This document shows positions 9,374 through 17,895 of a stretch of 64,000 nucleotides of DNA, piece by piece (position 1 is the first letter of the stretch; each line of letters begins with the position of its first letter). The stretch covers positions 62,001 to 126,000 of the forward strand of contig JANQEK010000007.1 in assembly GCA_028278405.1 (NCBI GenBank), written 5' to 3'. The stretch is from Nitrospinaceae bacterium (GTDB lineage Bacteria > Nitrospinota > Nitrospinia > Nitrospinales > Nitrospinaceae). Under the pieces are notes generated by a model. It saw only the letters and a list, made by a program, of their open reading frames with translations, did no database searches and was not told where the DNA came from. A program made the position numbers and the translations under genes.

Positions 9374-10077
9374 CAGCACTTCTCCTTTACAAGCCAGGGC
9401 AACGAGCCGTCTCTCATTAATTCTTCAAATTCGAGGATATCTTTATAGTTGTCCGCTGATTTGAAAAATCCGTCATGACGATAGGTATAGGCCAGGCCTT
9501 TTTCAATCAGGTGCGGGAACACTTCCTTTTCCAGGTTCTCCCCCTGCCAGTGATCGAACACTTTCTTGTCAAATACGATAAACCCGGCATTGATCCAGGT
9601 TCCCTTGATGCGAGGCTTTTCACGGAACTTGATGACCTTGCCGTCCTCATCGACATCCAGGACACCATAAGGACTGTACATCGGTACAGAGGTGATAGTG
9701 CCGAGTCCCTGATGACTCTTGTGGAATGCATTCAACTGGTCCAGGGGAACATCGCACAGTCCATCCGCATACGTCACCATGAAGGTGTCTCCAACCAGGT
9801 CTTTGCAGGCCAACACACGGCCACCGGTGTCCGTTTCCTCTCCGGTATCGACGATATCTATTTTTGCCCCGAGGTCTTTTTTATAAAAATAATCATCGAG
9901 CTCTGCATGGCGGTATCCTGCCGCCAGAATAAATTCGTTAAACCCCTGGGTGATGAAACTCTTGATGACCTGGGCCACAATCGGAGAACCCCCGAGAGGA
10001 AGCATCGGTTTTGGAAGATACTCGGTAAAAGGGAAGGCTCGAATTCCCTTACCTCCACTCAAAATAACAACTTTCAT
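9373..10077 (-). CDS. rfbF: Sugar-1-phosphate nucleotidyltransferase, glucose-1-phosphate cytidylyltransferase-like
   Basis: A 234-residue nucleotidyltransferase. The signature VVILSGGKGIRAFP - LPKPMLPLGG is the G-G-x-G-x-R nucleotide site followed by the sugar-phosphate Lys-Pro. Residues GRVLACKDLVGDTFMVTYADGLCDV, FREKP and WINAGFIVFD match glucose-1-phosphate cytidylyltransferases, as does the closing SADNYKDILEFEELMRDG. It is about 20 residues shorter than typical RfbF. A ribosome binding site (AGGGGA) sits before the ATG. Its stop codon overlaps the start of the dehydratase gene by one base, so the pair is coupled and likely makes CDP-4-keto-6-deoxyglucose in the cytoplasm. Cytidylyl rather than thymidylyl specificity is an inference. 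Confidence 0.75.
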   Translation of the reverse strand: MKVVILSGGKGIRAFPFTEYLPKPMLPLGGSPIVAQVIKSFITQGFNEFILAAGYRHAELDDYFYKKDLGAKIDIVDTGEETDTGGRVLACKDLVGDTFMVTYADGLCDVPLDQLNAFHKSHQGLGTITSVPMYSPYGVLDVDEDGKVIKFREKPRIKGTWINAGFIVFDKKVFDHWQGENLEKEVFPHLIEKGLAYTYRHDGFFKSADNYKDILEFEELMRDGSLPWLVKEKC

Positions 10078-10470
10078 TTTTTCCCCTGAAGTTCGTTTGT
10101 AGGAAGAAACAGTTTTGTCTGCGCAACAGGACTTGATGCTCAGAGTAAACCCGGTTTCACTTTCCGGTGATAGAGCAAGACCTCACAGATACCCTGATCG
10201 GGCTTGTTTGACCTATCTAAATGAAATTAATAGACAATATCTATAAATAATAACTTAAAACAGGCTTAAAAAAAACAGGAACATACATAAAAAGTGGTCC
10301 TTGCAGAAAACTAACCGGTAACTTGTTTGAAGGAAAATAAAAAGCGTGTTCACTGAATTACATATTAAGTAAGAGTATCAAGCTCACGTGGTATTATTTC
10401 TGAGTTTATATGCTACTTTCTTAATCCAAGTTATCTTTCCTCAATTTTCATACCACCTGATAAAAGTGAA
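10078..10470. other. Gene-free AT-rich interval upstream of the nucleotidyltransferase operon
   Basis: About 390 bases without a plausible gene. The minus-strand sugar operon must start here, and AT-rich runs around 10205-10340 could hold the promoter, but I cannot pick a clear -35/-10 pair. No repeat or RNA gene was recognised. Confidence 0.4.
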
Positions 10471-10505
10471 AATGGCGACCTCCCTAATAAAGGGGGGTCG
10501 CCATT
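10471..10505 (-). terminator. Intrinsic terminator downstream of tRNA-Arg(TCT)
   Basis: A ten-base perfect inverted repeat (AATGGCGACC / GGTCGCCATT) extends through a further four pairs to a 14-pair stem with a seven-base loop. On the minus strand it is followed by TTTTCACTTTTA. It sits 27 bases after the tRNA in the right direction. Confidence 0.8.
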
Positions 10506-10531
10506 AGAATTTTGGGCTTAAAGGCCCTATC

Positions 10532-10608
10532 TGGCACGCCTGGCACGACTCGAACGTGCGACCTGCGGATTAGAAGTCCGCTGCTCTATCCAGCTGAGCT
10601 ACAGGCGC
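10532..10608 (-). tRNA. tRNA-Arg (anticodon TCT)
   Basis: Read on the minus strand, a 77-base cloverleaf starts GCGCCTGTAGCTCAGC, has anticodon loop CTTCTAA (TCT), T-loop GTTCGAGTC and ends with an encoded CCA. The acceptor stem pairs over seven positions, the first as a G-U. It decodes AGA. Confidence 0.95.
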
Positions 10609-10994
10609 ATGGAATTTTATTGATTTTCAGTCGAGGTAAATGGACTTGGGTTCTCTGCTGACTTCCTGCATCCAATATACCAGAAATTACTCTCCTCGCA
10701 ATTTCAGATATTCTCCCCTGCCAGTTCGTGGGGATTAAGAGAGTTAATTATGAAACACAATTATCAGAATTGAAACACTCCACCCCGCCTGGACATCAGG
10801 AGTCGGATAAGAACACGGGTTTAACCCGGTGTTTCTCGATAATGATTTTGGCCCTTAAATTGCATGATCTTACATGAGGAAATACCGCTATCTTCGGCAT
10901 GGCGAATTGAGATCAAAATATTTTGGAAATGATCAAAAAGGACAATCCACAAGTCCAGTAACCCGGAAAGAAGAACCACTTCCATTGGATTTAC
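10609..10994. other. Gene-free interval between tRNA-Arg and the PAS gene
   Basis: About 385 bases with no supported gene. There is an imperfect hairpin around 10815-10838 (AACACGGG / CCCGGTGTT with a bulge) without a following T-run. The interval should hold the divergent promoters of the tRNA and the PAS gene, but none is clear. Confidence 0.4.
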
Positions 10995-12416
10995 ATGCAA
11001 TTCGATAATACACAGGTCTATTTGCTGGTTATGGCGGGTGCAACTTTTGTCTCCCTTGTTGCTTTGTTGCTGAACGCATGGCAGAAAAGCAAGAGCACCC
11101 GAAAAAAACTTGAAGATGAGATAGAACGTCGTAAGGAAGTTGAAAGGGACTTGATCCGTACCCGGGAAATGTCCAAAACCGGAAACTGGGTGCTCGAATT
11201 ATCAGACAAGAGCATGCAATGTTCGGATGAGGTCAGTCGGTTGCTGGATTGCTGGCCGAAAAGCAAGAACGTAACTTTTCAAAAATTTTTGAAATCCGTT
11301 CATCCGGATGATCGCAGTTTTGTAAAAAAAGAAATCAAAAAAGCCTTAAATCGAGGAGCGGCTTTCAATCTCACCCATCGCATTGTGCGTCGAGACGGCT
11401 CTGTTAAAACAATAAAACAACGTTCGGAAGTTTATCTGGATTCCAAGGGGAAGCCCTCTCAGATCGTGGGAACCCTTCAAGATGTTACCGATCAGAAAGC
11501 AGCGGAAAATCTGGCGGCTCGTTTAGGCCGCATTTTGGACAGGTCATTTAATGAAGTGTATACCTTTGATGCGGAGACCTTCGAGTTTATCAAAGTCAAT
11601 CTAGCGGCCCGGCTCAACCTTTGTTATAGCAAAGAAGAACTAAGTAAAATGACTCCAAAGGATATACTACCGGAGTTTGCATGGAATCAAGTTAAGAAAC
11701 TGATTGCTTCATTGAGGCGAGGGGTTGAATCGGTTACTGCCTTTGAGGCGGTTCATGAACGCAAAAATGGAACGACTTATCCTGTTGATATTCGCCTTCA
11801 ACTTTCAAGAGTTGAATCACGCCCCCAATTTGTTGCCATTGTTCAAGATATAACCGACCGTAAGAAAGTGAAGAACTTTTTCAATAAAGTTTACCATGAT
11901 CTTGAAAAACAGGTTCAGGAGCGCACTTCAAGTTTAACGAAATCAAACAGGGATCTTCAAATTGAAATAGACGAACAGAAAAAAGCGCTTGAAGTTCTTG
12001 AGACCAGTGAGAGACGCCTGATCGAGATCATGAATAATGTGGTTGATGGAATTATTACTATCGATGAAGAAGGAACGATTCATTCCTTTAATCGTGGAGC
12101 AGAACATTTATTCGGTTTTAAAACTGAAGAAGTCCTTGGGCAAAACGTTGATATTCTGGCAGCTGACGCAGATGGCGTTCAAAGGGATAATTATTTAAAA
12201 GAACTTCTGCAATCGAAAATATCCGCTGCACTGGGGTTACGTCGTGTGGTATCAGTCAGGAAAAAAGATGGCACGGTTTTTTCTGCGGAACTGGCTGTTA
12301 ATGAAACCGTAATTGGCAATCAATGCATGTTTACCGGTCTTATACGAGATCTTACCGAAAAAATGGAAACCGAACAGGAGCTGATACAGATTCTCAAGCC
12401 CCTGACGACGTCTTGA
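10995..12416 (+). CDS. Membrane-anchored three-PAS protein without an output domain
   Basis: The 473-residue protein has one membrane helix at about residues 7-28, a short charged coiled coil, then three PAS/PAC units: about 50-165 (PAC motif ending GTLQDVTDQK), 175-290 (ending VAIVQDITDRK) and 340-460 (ending TGLIRDLTEKM), with a coiled coil of about 45 residues between the second and third. Such arrays normally feed a histidine kinase, GGDEF or chemotaxis domain, yet the frame ends 12 residues after the last PAC, and no HisKA, HATPase or GGDEF motif follows in any frame before the next gene. It is therefore either a truncated sensor or a PAS adaptor. ATG at 10995 lacks a strong ribosome binding site. 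Confidence 0.8.
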   Translation: MQFDNTQVYLLVMAGATFVSLVALLLNAWQKSKSTRKKLEDEIERRKEVERDLIRTREMSKTGNWVLELSDKSMQCSDEVSRLLDCWPKSKNVTFQKFLKSVHPDDRSFVKKEIKKALNRGAAFNLTHRIVRRDGSVKTIKQRSEVYLDSKGKPSQIVGTLQDVTDQKAAENLAARLGRILDRSFNEVYTFDAETFEFIKVNLAARLNLCYSKEELSKMTPKDILPEFAWNQVKKLIASLRRGVESVTAFEAVHERKNGTTYPVDIRLQLSRVESRPQFVAIVQDITDRKKVKNFFNKVYHDLEKQVQERTSSLTKSNRDLQIEIDEQKKALEVLETSERRLIEIMNNVVDGIITIDEEGTIHSFNRGAEHLFGFKTEEVLGQNVDILAADADGVQRDNYLKELLQSKISAALGLRRVVSVRKKDGTVFSAELAVNETVIGNQCMFTGLIRDLTEKMETEQELIQILKPLTTS

Positions 12417-12560
12417 ATCGCCGTAAATAAGTCCACTGATTCCCAAAGACAGCAAAGCGTTTATGAGAATCTACTAGATTCCTCCGTCGGGCCAATCCTG
12501 ATGGGTTTTAAAAGACTTGCCGTTACCGGTTCCCAGGGTTGGCCCAACGATGGCCCTTTT

Positions 12561-12767
12561 TCAAGTCTTATTCAATCCGCAGGTGTCGATCTTAAACAAG
12601 CTGTATAGCGGACACCAGCCAATTAGCCCTGTGAGAAGAGGCACCAGTGCGACGACGTAGAGAACGATTCCCCAGGTTCCGCCTGCAACAAAACCAGCGA
12701 GAATCAACAGCAGTCCGAGGATGATGCGAAAAGCACGGTCCAAACCACCTTCATTACGGGTAAACAT
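12561..12767 (-). CDS. DUF2892 (YgaP-like transmembrane) protein
   Basis: A 68-residue inner-membrane protein with the N-terminal NEGGLDRAFRIILGLLLI and a second helix ending LLTGLIGWCPLYSLF, the pattern of the DUF2892 family, which is the membrane part of the rhodanese YgaP. The conserved Cys in GWCPLY is present. There is no rhodanese domain here. A good ribosome binding site (AAGGAGG) precedes the ATG by seven bases. Function of stand-alone DUF2892 proteins is not established; a sulfur or redox link is only suggested by YgaP. Confidence 0.85.
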   Translation of the reverse strand: MFTRNEGGLDRAFRIILGLLLILAGFVAGGTWGIVLYVVALVPLLTGLIGWCPLYSLFKIDTCGLNKT

Positions 12768-13015
12768 GATGAGCCTCCTTTTTATTAAAAAACAGGTTAA
12801 TAAAAAGTACTGCTACAATTAAGATGCGGATGTTCGTGCGAGGATTCGCTGTTTGTAATTTTTGCTTAAAAGGTGGGACTCAGTGTCGCCTGTGGTCTTG
12901 AGGAATTCAGACGAAGCCGCCAATTTTGAAACCGGTTCTCAAATTTGCGATCTTAAGCAAAAGATGAGGGACTGGGTTGAACAGGAAGGATTGGAGTTGA
13001 AAGCGGTTTTTAATG

Positions 13016-13489
13016 CTAATGGCCACCGGGACCATGAACATGTCCTTGCTCCAGTTCCTCTTTTGTTGCCTCTCGGATTTCAACCACTTCAACATCGAAG
13101 TGAAGTGTCTGACCGGCCAACGGGTGATTGCCGTCGACTTGTACTTTGTCGCCCTCGAGACTGGTAACGGTGAAGATTCGATTGTCTCCATTAACATCGG
13201 CGGAAAACTGCATGCCTGCCTGAATTTCGATATCCTTTGGAAAATTAGAACGCTCGATATCCATTTTCAGCCCCGGAATAAATTCTCCATAGCCTTCTGC
13301 CGGAGAAACTGTGACTTCTTTTTTATCTCCAATGGCCATGCCTTCCAGGGCATTTTCCAGTCCGGGGACAATCTGCTTGTTCCCATGAAGATATGCAAAC
13401 GGTTTATCGGGGGCAGACTTGTCAAGCTCCTGTCCATCGGCATTGGTCAATGTGTAACTTAACGAAACTACGGCGTCTTTTTTTACCAT
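13016..13489 (-). CDS. slyD: FKBP-type peptidyl-prolyl isomerase, SlyD-like
   Basis: A 157-residue cytoplasmic protein with the FKBP core split by an insert-in-flap domain: it starts MVKKDAVVSLSYTLTNADG, has FAYLHGNKQIVPGLENALEGM and SPAEGYGEF, and closes with HPLAGQTLHFDVEVVEI. This is the SlyD class of prolyl isomerase/chaperone; the His-rich end (GHVHGPGGH) suggests a weak Ni/Zn site as in SlyD. The frame stays open upstream, but ATG at 13489 is chosen because GGAGAG lies about eight bases before it and the family begins there. Confidence 0.9.
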   Translation of the reverse strand: MVKKDAVVSLSYTLTNADGQELDKSAPDKPFAYLHGNKQIVPGLENALEGMAIGDKKEVTVSPAEGYGEFIPGLKMDIERSNFPKDIEIQAGMQFSADVNGDNRIFTVTSLEGDKVQVDGNHPLAGQTLHFDVEVVEIREATKEELEQGHVHGPGGH

Positions 13490-13643
13490 GTGTGCACTCT
13501 CCAAGAGAAAAAGTATGTTAGACACCACCTTATAAGGAAATAATCGAAAAATCAAATATTGTTGGGGAAAGCATGGATTCCAACTTCCGGAATTTCTCTC
13601 TTCAAGACACTTCGAAATCAACCGTCACAGATATAGGTCCGCG

Positions 13644-14513
13644 TTATTGAACGGTTTTCATCCATGTGACAGCTTCATCCACATACTCTGGGAAAGGTGC
13701 TTTCCCTACTTTACTCCGATGCCCATGCCCCGGAAACACCCATTCAACCTTTTTATATGCTTTCAATTTTTCAACAGATTGAATCTGTACATCCCAGGAA
13801 TACCAACAAGCGTTACGGAAGGAGCCGAACCGGTTTGCCTTTGGAAACCAGGAAAAATGATCTCCGGTGAAAAGATATTTGTTATCCCACAATAGCACTT
13901 GGTGTCCACGCGTGTGTCCGGGAGTGAATATAATATTTCCTGGACCGATTTTGAAATCGTCTTCGCCTTCCAGAATAATCTCGGCGTCTTTCGTAGAGCC
14001 GGCATCCAAACGATGAATGATTCGCTTGGAATGAAAATGCCGGGCATAATCGCGCGAATCTGCCACATCATCTTGATGAGTCAGAAAAATAGTATCAATG
14101 CCTCCCATTGCCTCAAACGCAGTCACAAGATGTTTCGAAAACCGTGGAGAGTCCACCAGCCAATTTCCGGTTGAATGCTGAATAAAGTAGCTATCCGCTC
14201 CGAAGGAGTCGCGGGCATTGAATCCATTGATATGTATTCCGGGAGCCAATTCCAATGGAAAGGATTGTTTGGCGTCATTCAAATCTGTTTTTTGATGGGT
14301 ACCGATTGAAGCGGTGGGGCAGGCGAGCAGGGCTCGTTGCGCCTGCAGCTTTTCCGGTTCTGTCTCCGGTTGCTGGTACACATACGAGTATTCTCCAGTT
14401 TCTCCGAATACTGAAGGTGCAAACCTTCGACAGGCTCCACAGTCAATACAGGTGGAATCGACAAAGAAGTTGCCTTCAACATTCTCTTTTAATTGAAGTG
14501 ATGACTTGGCCAT
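13644..14513 (-). CDS. Ferredoxin - metallo-beta-lactamase-fold fusion
   Basis: In this 289-residue protein, residues 1-75 form a single [4Fe-4S] ferredoxin unit with CIDCGACRRFAP and a fourth Cys in LLACPTASIG. Residues about 90-280 are an MBL-fold hydrolase: FLTHQDDVADS replaces the usual HxHxDH, with FTPGHTRGHQ, LFTGDHFSW and a closing FPGHGHRSK supplying the other metal ligands. Ferredoxin-MBL proteins of this layout are known, for example in cyanobacteria, but I know of no assigned substrate. The missing second His in the first motif suggests a mono-iron or altered di-metal centre. A redox link between the cluster and the hydrolase site is an inference. Confidence 0.8.
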   Translation of the reverse strand: MAKSSLQLKENVEGNFFVDSTCIDCGACRRFAPSVFGETGEYSYVYQQPETEPEKLQAQRALLACPTASIGTHQKTDLNDAKQSFPLELAPGIHINGFNARDSFGADSYFIQHSTGNWLVDSPRFSKHLVTAFEAMGGIDTIFLTHQDDVADSRDYARHFHSKRIIHRLDAGSTKDAEIILEGEDDFKIGPGNIIFTPGHTRGHQVLLWDNKYLFTGDHFSWFPKANRFGSFRNACWYSWDVQIQSVEKLKAYKKVEWVFPGHGHRSKVGKAPFPEYVDEAVTWMKTVQ

Positions 14514-14694
14514 ATGCCGTTCCTAAAGTAAAAATTGAGTTTTATATGTGTTTAGATGTTGGTTCACTATTGATAGATTCATACGAACTTCGGTGAATCG
14601 GTGCAAGACCAAAACAGGACCCTAACGTTCTAAATTAAATGGCCTAATTCAATTTCTTTGACTTCAAGATCCGATCCTCATGAAGGAATAACAA

Positions 14695-15672
14695 TTGTGC
14701 TACCATAAAGAAGTCCGACGACCGATAGACCCAACCCAACAATTTCTCAAGGCTCCCTTGATCCGCTCATCCAAATATCTAAAGCGTGTTTTACTAACAA
14801 TTCTTATTCTATTGATATCGGTTTTTTCTGCTCATGCCGACGAAGAAACATTGAGCGACGACCAGGCACGCCAGCAGTGTTTCCAGGGGAAGGCTATTTA
14901 TTGCCTTGCCTTGGGTATTAAAGAGGAAAAGGCGGGTCACCAGGAGCGGGCTTTGGAACTGTATCGCACCGCATGCAAAAAGCATCCTACCCCCGGGCAC
15001 CTCCGCGCCTGCACCCCGCTGTTGAGTCTGGCCAGGAAAATGAGTCGCCTAAAAGAAGAAGTGAAACCTCTACATGATCGTTGTCGCGGAGGAGACGATA
15101 TCACCTGTTTTTATCTGGGAAAAGAATATTTAAAAATGGCTGATATGGAGCGAGCCGATCGATACTTGGAAAGCCTATGCAATATGGGATTCCGTCCACC
15201 CGATCCCGCTGATTATGGTCCCTGTTATCATCTGGCGAAAGGTTATGAGCAGTCGGGACAGTGGTACGAGGCGCGGGAATTGTTCCAGTTCGATTGCAAA
15301 AACCATTCAGAGAACGGGAAACCCAGCTGCACGGCGCTAAAGGAGTTAGCAAAGATGGAAAAAGTTCATCGGGAGTTGGCGCAAAAGGGAATCCGGGGAT
15401 CTGATCCGGTCGAGGGCATACTGTTCTTTGTGGTTTTTATCAGTCTCTTGAATGTATGGATCTGGTTTAAAGGAGGAAAGCGGGGCCTGAAATACCTGTT
15501 CTGGGTGGCGCCGCTGGTGGTCTGGGGCTCGGTCTTGACCTGGGTGTACTGGCCTGATAAACCGAAGTTTCCCGCCAGCCAATGGGCGGTGGTTTACTTT
15601 GCACTTCTACAAGTATCCGGGATGGCGATATTCGCCTTTCGCAAGCTTCAGAGGATGCATATTTCTCGCTGA
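14695..15672 (+). CDS. Cys-rich Sel1-like repeat protein with C-terminal membrane helices
   Basis: A 325-residue protein of unassigned function. An N-terminal hydrophobic segment ending FSAHADEE looks like a signal peptide. About 170 residues of tetratricopeptide/Sel1-type repeats follow, each with a Cys pair spaced as in Helicobacter cysteine-rich proteins (CFQGKAIYCLALG, CRGGDDITCFYLG, YGPCYHLAKGYEQSG). Three hydrophobic helices close the protein, so the repeats probably face the periplasm with paired Cys in disulfides. TTG at 14695 has GAAGGA seven bases upstream; TTG at 14758 would start right at the signal peptide and is the alternative. The next gene, a TPR-SUMF1 protein, is 68 bases away on the same strand. 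Confidence 0.65.
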   Translation: MCYHKEVRRPIDPTQQFLKAPLIRSSKYLKRVLLTILILLISVFSAHADEETLSDDQARQQCFQGKAIYCLALGIKEEKAGHQERALELYRTACKKHPTPGHLRACTPLLSLARKMSRLKEEVKPLHDRCRGGDDITCFYLGKEYLKMADMERADRYLESLCNMGFRPPDPADYGPCYHLAKGYEQSGQWYEARELFQFDCKNHSENGKPSCTALKELAKMEKVHRELAQKGIRGSDPVEGILFFVVFISLLNVWIWFKGGKRGLKYLFWVAPLVVWGSVLTWVYWPDKPKFPASQWAVVYFALLQVSGMAIFAFRKLQRMHISR

Positions 15673-15740
15673 TTTAAGTCGATTTTTAATATGGATTCCG
15701 GCATAGTTAGGGATATTTTCTGAGCAAAGGACCCCGATCT

Positions 15741-17060
15741 ATGAAGAGCATTTTTTCGTTTTGGATTTTAACAATAGGCCTGACCACGATCCTTTCCGGG
15801 ATTGCCCTGGGAGAGGATGTCGATCTCCTAAAATCCGGCCAAAAGGCTTTTAGTGAAGGAAAGTATAAGAAAGCGGAGCAGTTCTTCAGCCAGGCGGTGG
15901 CCCGAGAACCGGACAACCATAAAGCGCTTCGTGCCTTGGCCGAAACAAAAATTAAATTAAAAAAGTTTAAAGAGGCGGAGTCCCTTGTCGACCGTATTCT
16001 GAAAATGCCCGTTGTCAAAGGGCGAAACGTGAGGGTTTATATCGAAGGGGACCCGAATCCCCACGAGGCGGAACTGGTGGATGAAACAGTAATGGTGCTG
16101 GATAACACTCCGCAGAAAAAAGAGGAATCTCAGTCTTTTATCCGCGGGGATGTGGGGAAACAGATTCCACACTACCGGGTCTATATGATGAAAACCGGCA
16201 AAATGAAATTGCTTCCAAAAAGCAAAACCCGGATCCAGTATAAAGGGATACCGACCGCAACGCGGGATTTGGCGTTGGCCTTAAAAACTGAGATTCAGAA
16301 AGCTCTCATTTCCACCCAGCATCAGAAGTCCGACGAGGAGATGGTATCGATTGCGGCCGGTTGTTTCCAAATGGGAAGTGAGAAAGGAAATCCCGACGAA
16401 CGACCGGTTCATAAAGTCTGCATTTCAGCTTTTCAAATGGGTAAATATGAAGTGCGTCAGAAAAATTTCCAGGCAGTGATGTCAGCCAACCCTTCCCAAA
16501 ATGTGGGTGCCGAATTGCCAGTCGACAGCCTGACTTGGGATGAAGCCAGCGATTATTGCAAAAAGATCGGGATGCGTCTGCCGACGGAAGCGGAGTGGGA
16601 ATATGCCGCGCGCGCCGGAACCACCACTCCCTTCTACTGGGGAACCACGATTTCCGGAAAAGAAGCCAACTTCTGTGACAACACCTGCGAATTGAATATC
16701 CGGGAACCCCGCGTCTCCGACGGATTCAAACACACCGCGCCCGTGGGATCGTTTCCGCCTAATGCTTTCGGCCTGTACGACATGTCGGGAAATGTCAGCG
16801 AATGGGTTCAGGATTGGATGGGCGCCGAGAAAAATTATTATCAGATCAGCCCCGAAAAAGATCCACCGGGACCCCGTTCGGATTTGCAGGCGTGTATGCG
16901 AGTGAATTGCATCGGATCGCAAGCCATCACCAACAAAGTATATCGGGGAGGGGCCTGGAACCAGCACGCGGGAGAACTGCGGTCCGCCAACCGCCGCGAC
17001 TCGCACTTTCAACTACGGCCCGAAGGTACCGGCTTCCGTTGCGCCAAATCCATTCAGTAA
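15741..17060 (+). CDS. Secreted TPR - SUMF1/FGE-domain protein
   Basis: This 439-residue protein has a signal peptide (about 1-25, cut near ALGED). Residues about 30-105 form TPR helices (GQKAFSEGKYKKAEQFFSQAV). A spacer of about 90 residues leads to a formylglycine-generating-enzyme-like (SUMF1, C-type-lectin-like) domain from about 195 to the end: MVSIAAGCFQMGSEKGNPDERP, YEVRQKNFQ, MRLPTEAEWEYAARAG, GLYDMSGNVSEWVQDW, YRGGAW and a terminal GTGFRCAK. SUMF1 domains in bacteria include sulfatase-activating enzymes, but most periplasmic ones are uncharacterised or structural. No sulfatase is nearby. A strong bidirectional terminator follows. Confidence 0.85.
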   Translation: MKSIFSFWILTIGLTTILSGIALGEDVDLLKSGQKAFSEGKYKKAEQFFSQAVAREPDNHKALRALAETKIKLKKFKEAESLVDRILKMPVVKGRNVRVYIEGDPNPHEAELVDETVMVLDNTPQKKEESQSFIRGDVGKQIPHYRVYMMKTGKMKLLPKSKTRIQYKGIPTATRDLALALKTEIQKALISTQHQKSDEEMVSIAAGCFQMGSEKGNPDERPVHKVCISAFQMGKYEVRQKNFQAVMSANPSQNVGAELPVDSLTWDEASDYCKKIGMRLPTEAEWEYAARAGTTTPFYWGTTISGKEANFCDNTCELNIREPRVSDGFKHTAPVGSFPPNAFGLYDMSGNVSEWVQDWMGAEKNYYQISPEKDPPGPRSDLQACMRVNCIGSQAITNKVYRGGAWNQHAGELRSANRRDSHFQLRPEGTGFRCAKSIQ

Positions 17061-17071
17061 CCGGTAAAAAT

Positions 17072-17106
17072 AAAAAAGGATCAGGGAATGCTCCCTGATC
17101 CTTTTT
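17072..17106. terminator. Bidirectional intrinsic terminator
   Basis: An 11-pair stem AGGATCAGGGA / TCCCTGATCCT with a short loop is flanked by A-run and T-run, so it can serve both the plus-strand SUMF1 gene and the convergent FKBP gene. Confidence 0.9.
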
Positions 17107-17130
17107 CAGTTGTTTTAAAACCGGAGCGGG

Positions 17131-17640
17131 TCAGTTGATACTCACCAGCTTGATGTCGAAAATCAGAGTCTTGCCGGCCAGGATGTGATTGGCGTCTAAC
17201 ACCGATTTATCACCCTTCACTTCCTTCACCAGTACCATATTGCCCTGCGGATCCCTTAAAGGTGTACCGGCCTTGACTCCGGGTGGCAGGTTTTTGGTGG
17301 GCACTTCGAATACCAGTTCGTCATTGTAAGGCCCATAGGCGTCTTTGGATGGAATGGACACGGTTTTTGATTCGCCGACTTTCATTCCTTTAACAGCTTG
17401 ATTCATTCCAGGAATGATGTTTTTCTCACCGAGCGTGAATTTCAACGGTTCCCTGTTTTCCGATGTGTCAAAGACTTCCTGATTTTCAAGCTTACCCGTG
17501 TAATGGATGGAAACCTTATCGCCATACTTTGCTGCGCGGTCTTCCGCAATCGCCGGCAGAGCCCAAGCCAGCAAAGCACAAACAAAAAATCCGCAAATAA
17601 GTAAAAAGGGCACTGGTACCCGTTTCAAATTCCTGATCAT
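17131..17640 (-). CDS. Periplasmic FKBP-type peptidyl-prolyl isomerase
   Basis: A 169-residue protein with an N-terminal membrane/signal segment (VPFLLICGFFVCALLAWALP, cleaved or anchored) followed by an FKBP domain with SlyD-like features: VSIHYTGKLENQEVFDTSENREP, IIPGMNQAVKGMKVGES, DAYGPYN and a closing HILAGKTLIFDIKLVSI. It would assist folding of exported proteins. It is a second FKBP in this window, distinct from the cytoplasmic SlyD-like one by its export signal. AGGTGA precedes the ATG at a good distance. Confidence 0.9.
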   Translation of the reverse strand: MIRNLKRVPVPFLLICGFFVCALLAWALPAIAEDRAAKYGDKVSIHYTGKLENQEVFDTSENREPLKFTLGEKNIIPGMNQAVKGMKVGESKTVSIPSKDAYGPYNDELVFEVPTKNLPPGVKAGTPLRDPQGNMVLVKEVKGDKSVLDANHILAGKTLIFDIKLVSIN

Positions 17641-17895
17641 AGTTTCACCTGAAAAAAGTAATAAAATGGAATGATTTTAGCTGCGAGAAATGAAATTTTG
17701 ACAGGAATCCGCGGAATGGAACCGAAACCAATAGGTCGGCGGGGTAGTGCCAAAAGGGCATCTCCATTGACATAAACTACTTTGCTCAGCTTACACCAAA
17801 ACCGTCGGAACACAAACAATTGTTGGTAAATCGTTGAAATCAGTGAAAGTAGTTAGAGGGCAAAAATGCCGAAACACCGACTTGATGAATAGCGT

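Noticed and set aside
10815-10838. A hairpin considered as a terminator before the PAS gene
   Set aside because: It has a bulge, a very short loop and no T-run in either direction.
14420-14435. A CTTCGACAGGCTC match resembling the repeat element at 48.1 kb
   Set aside because: It encodes the Cys-rich ferredoxin motif (GACRRF) of the ferredoxin-MBL gene and lacks the flanking inverted repeat.
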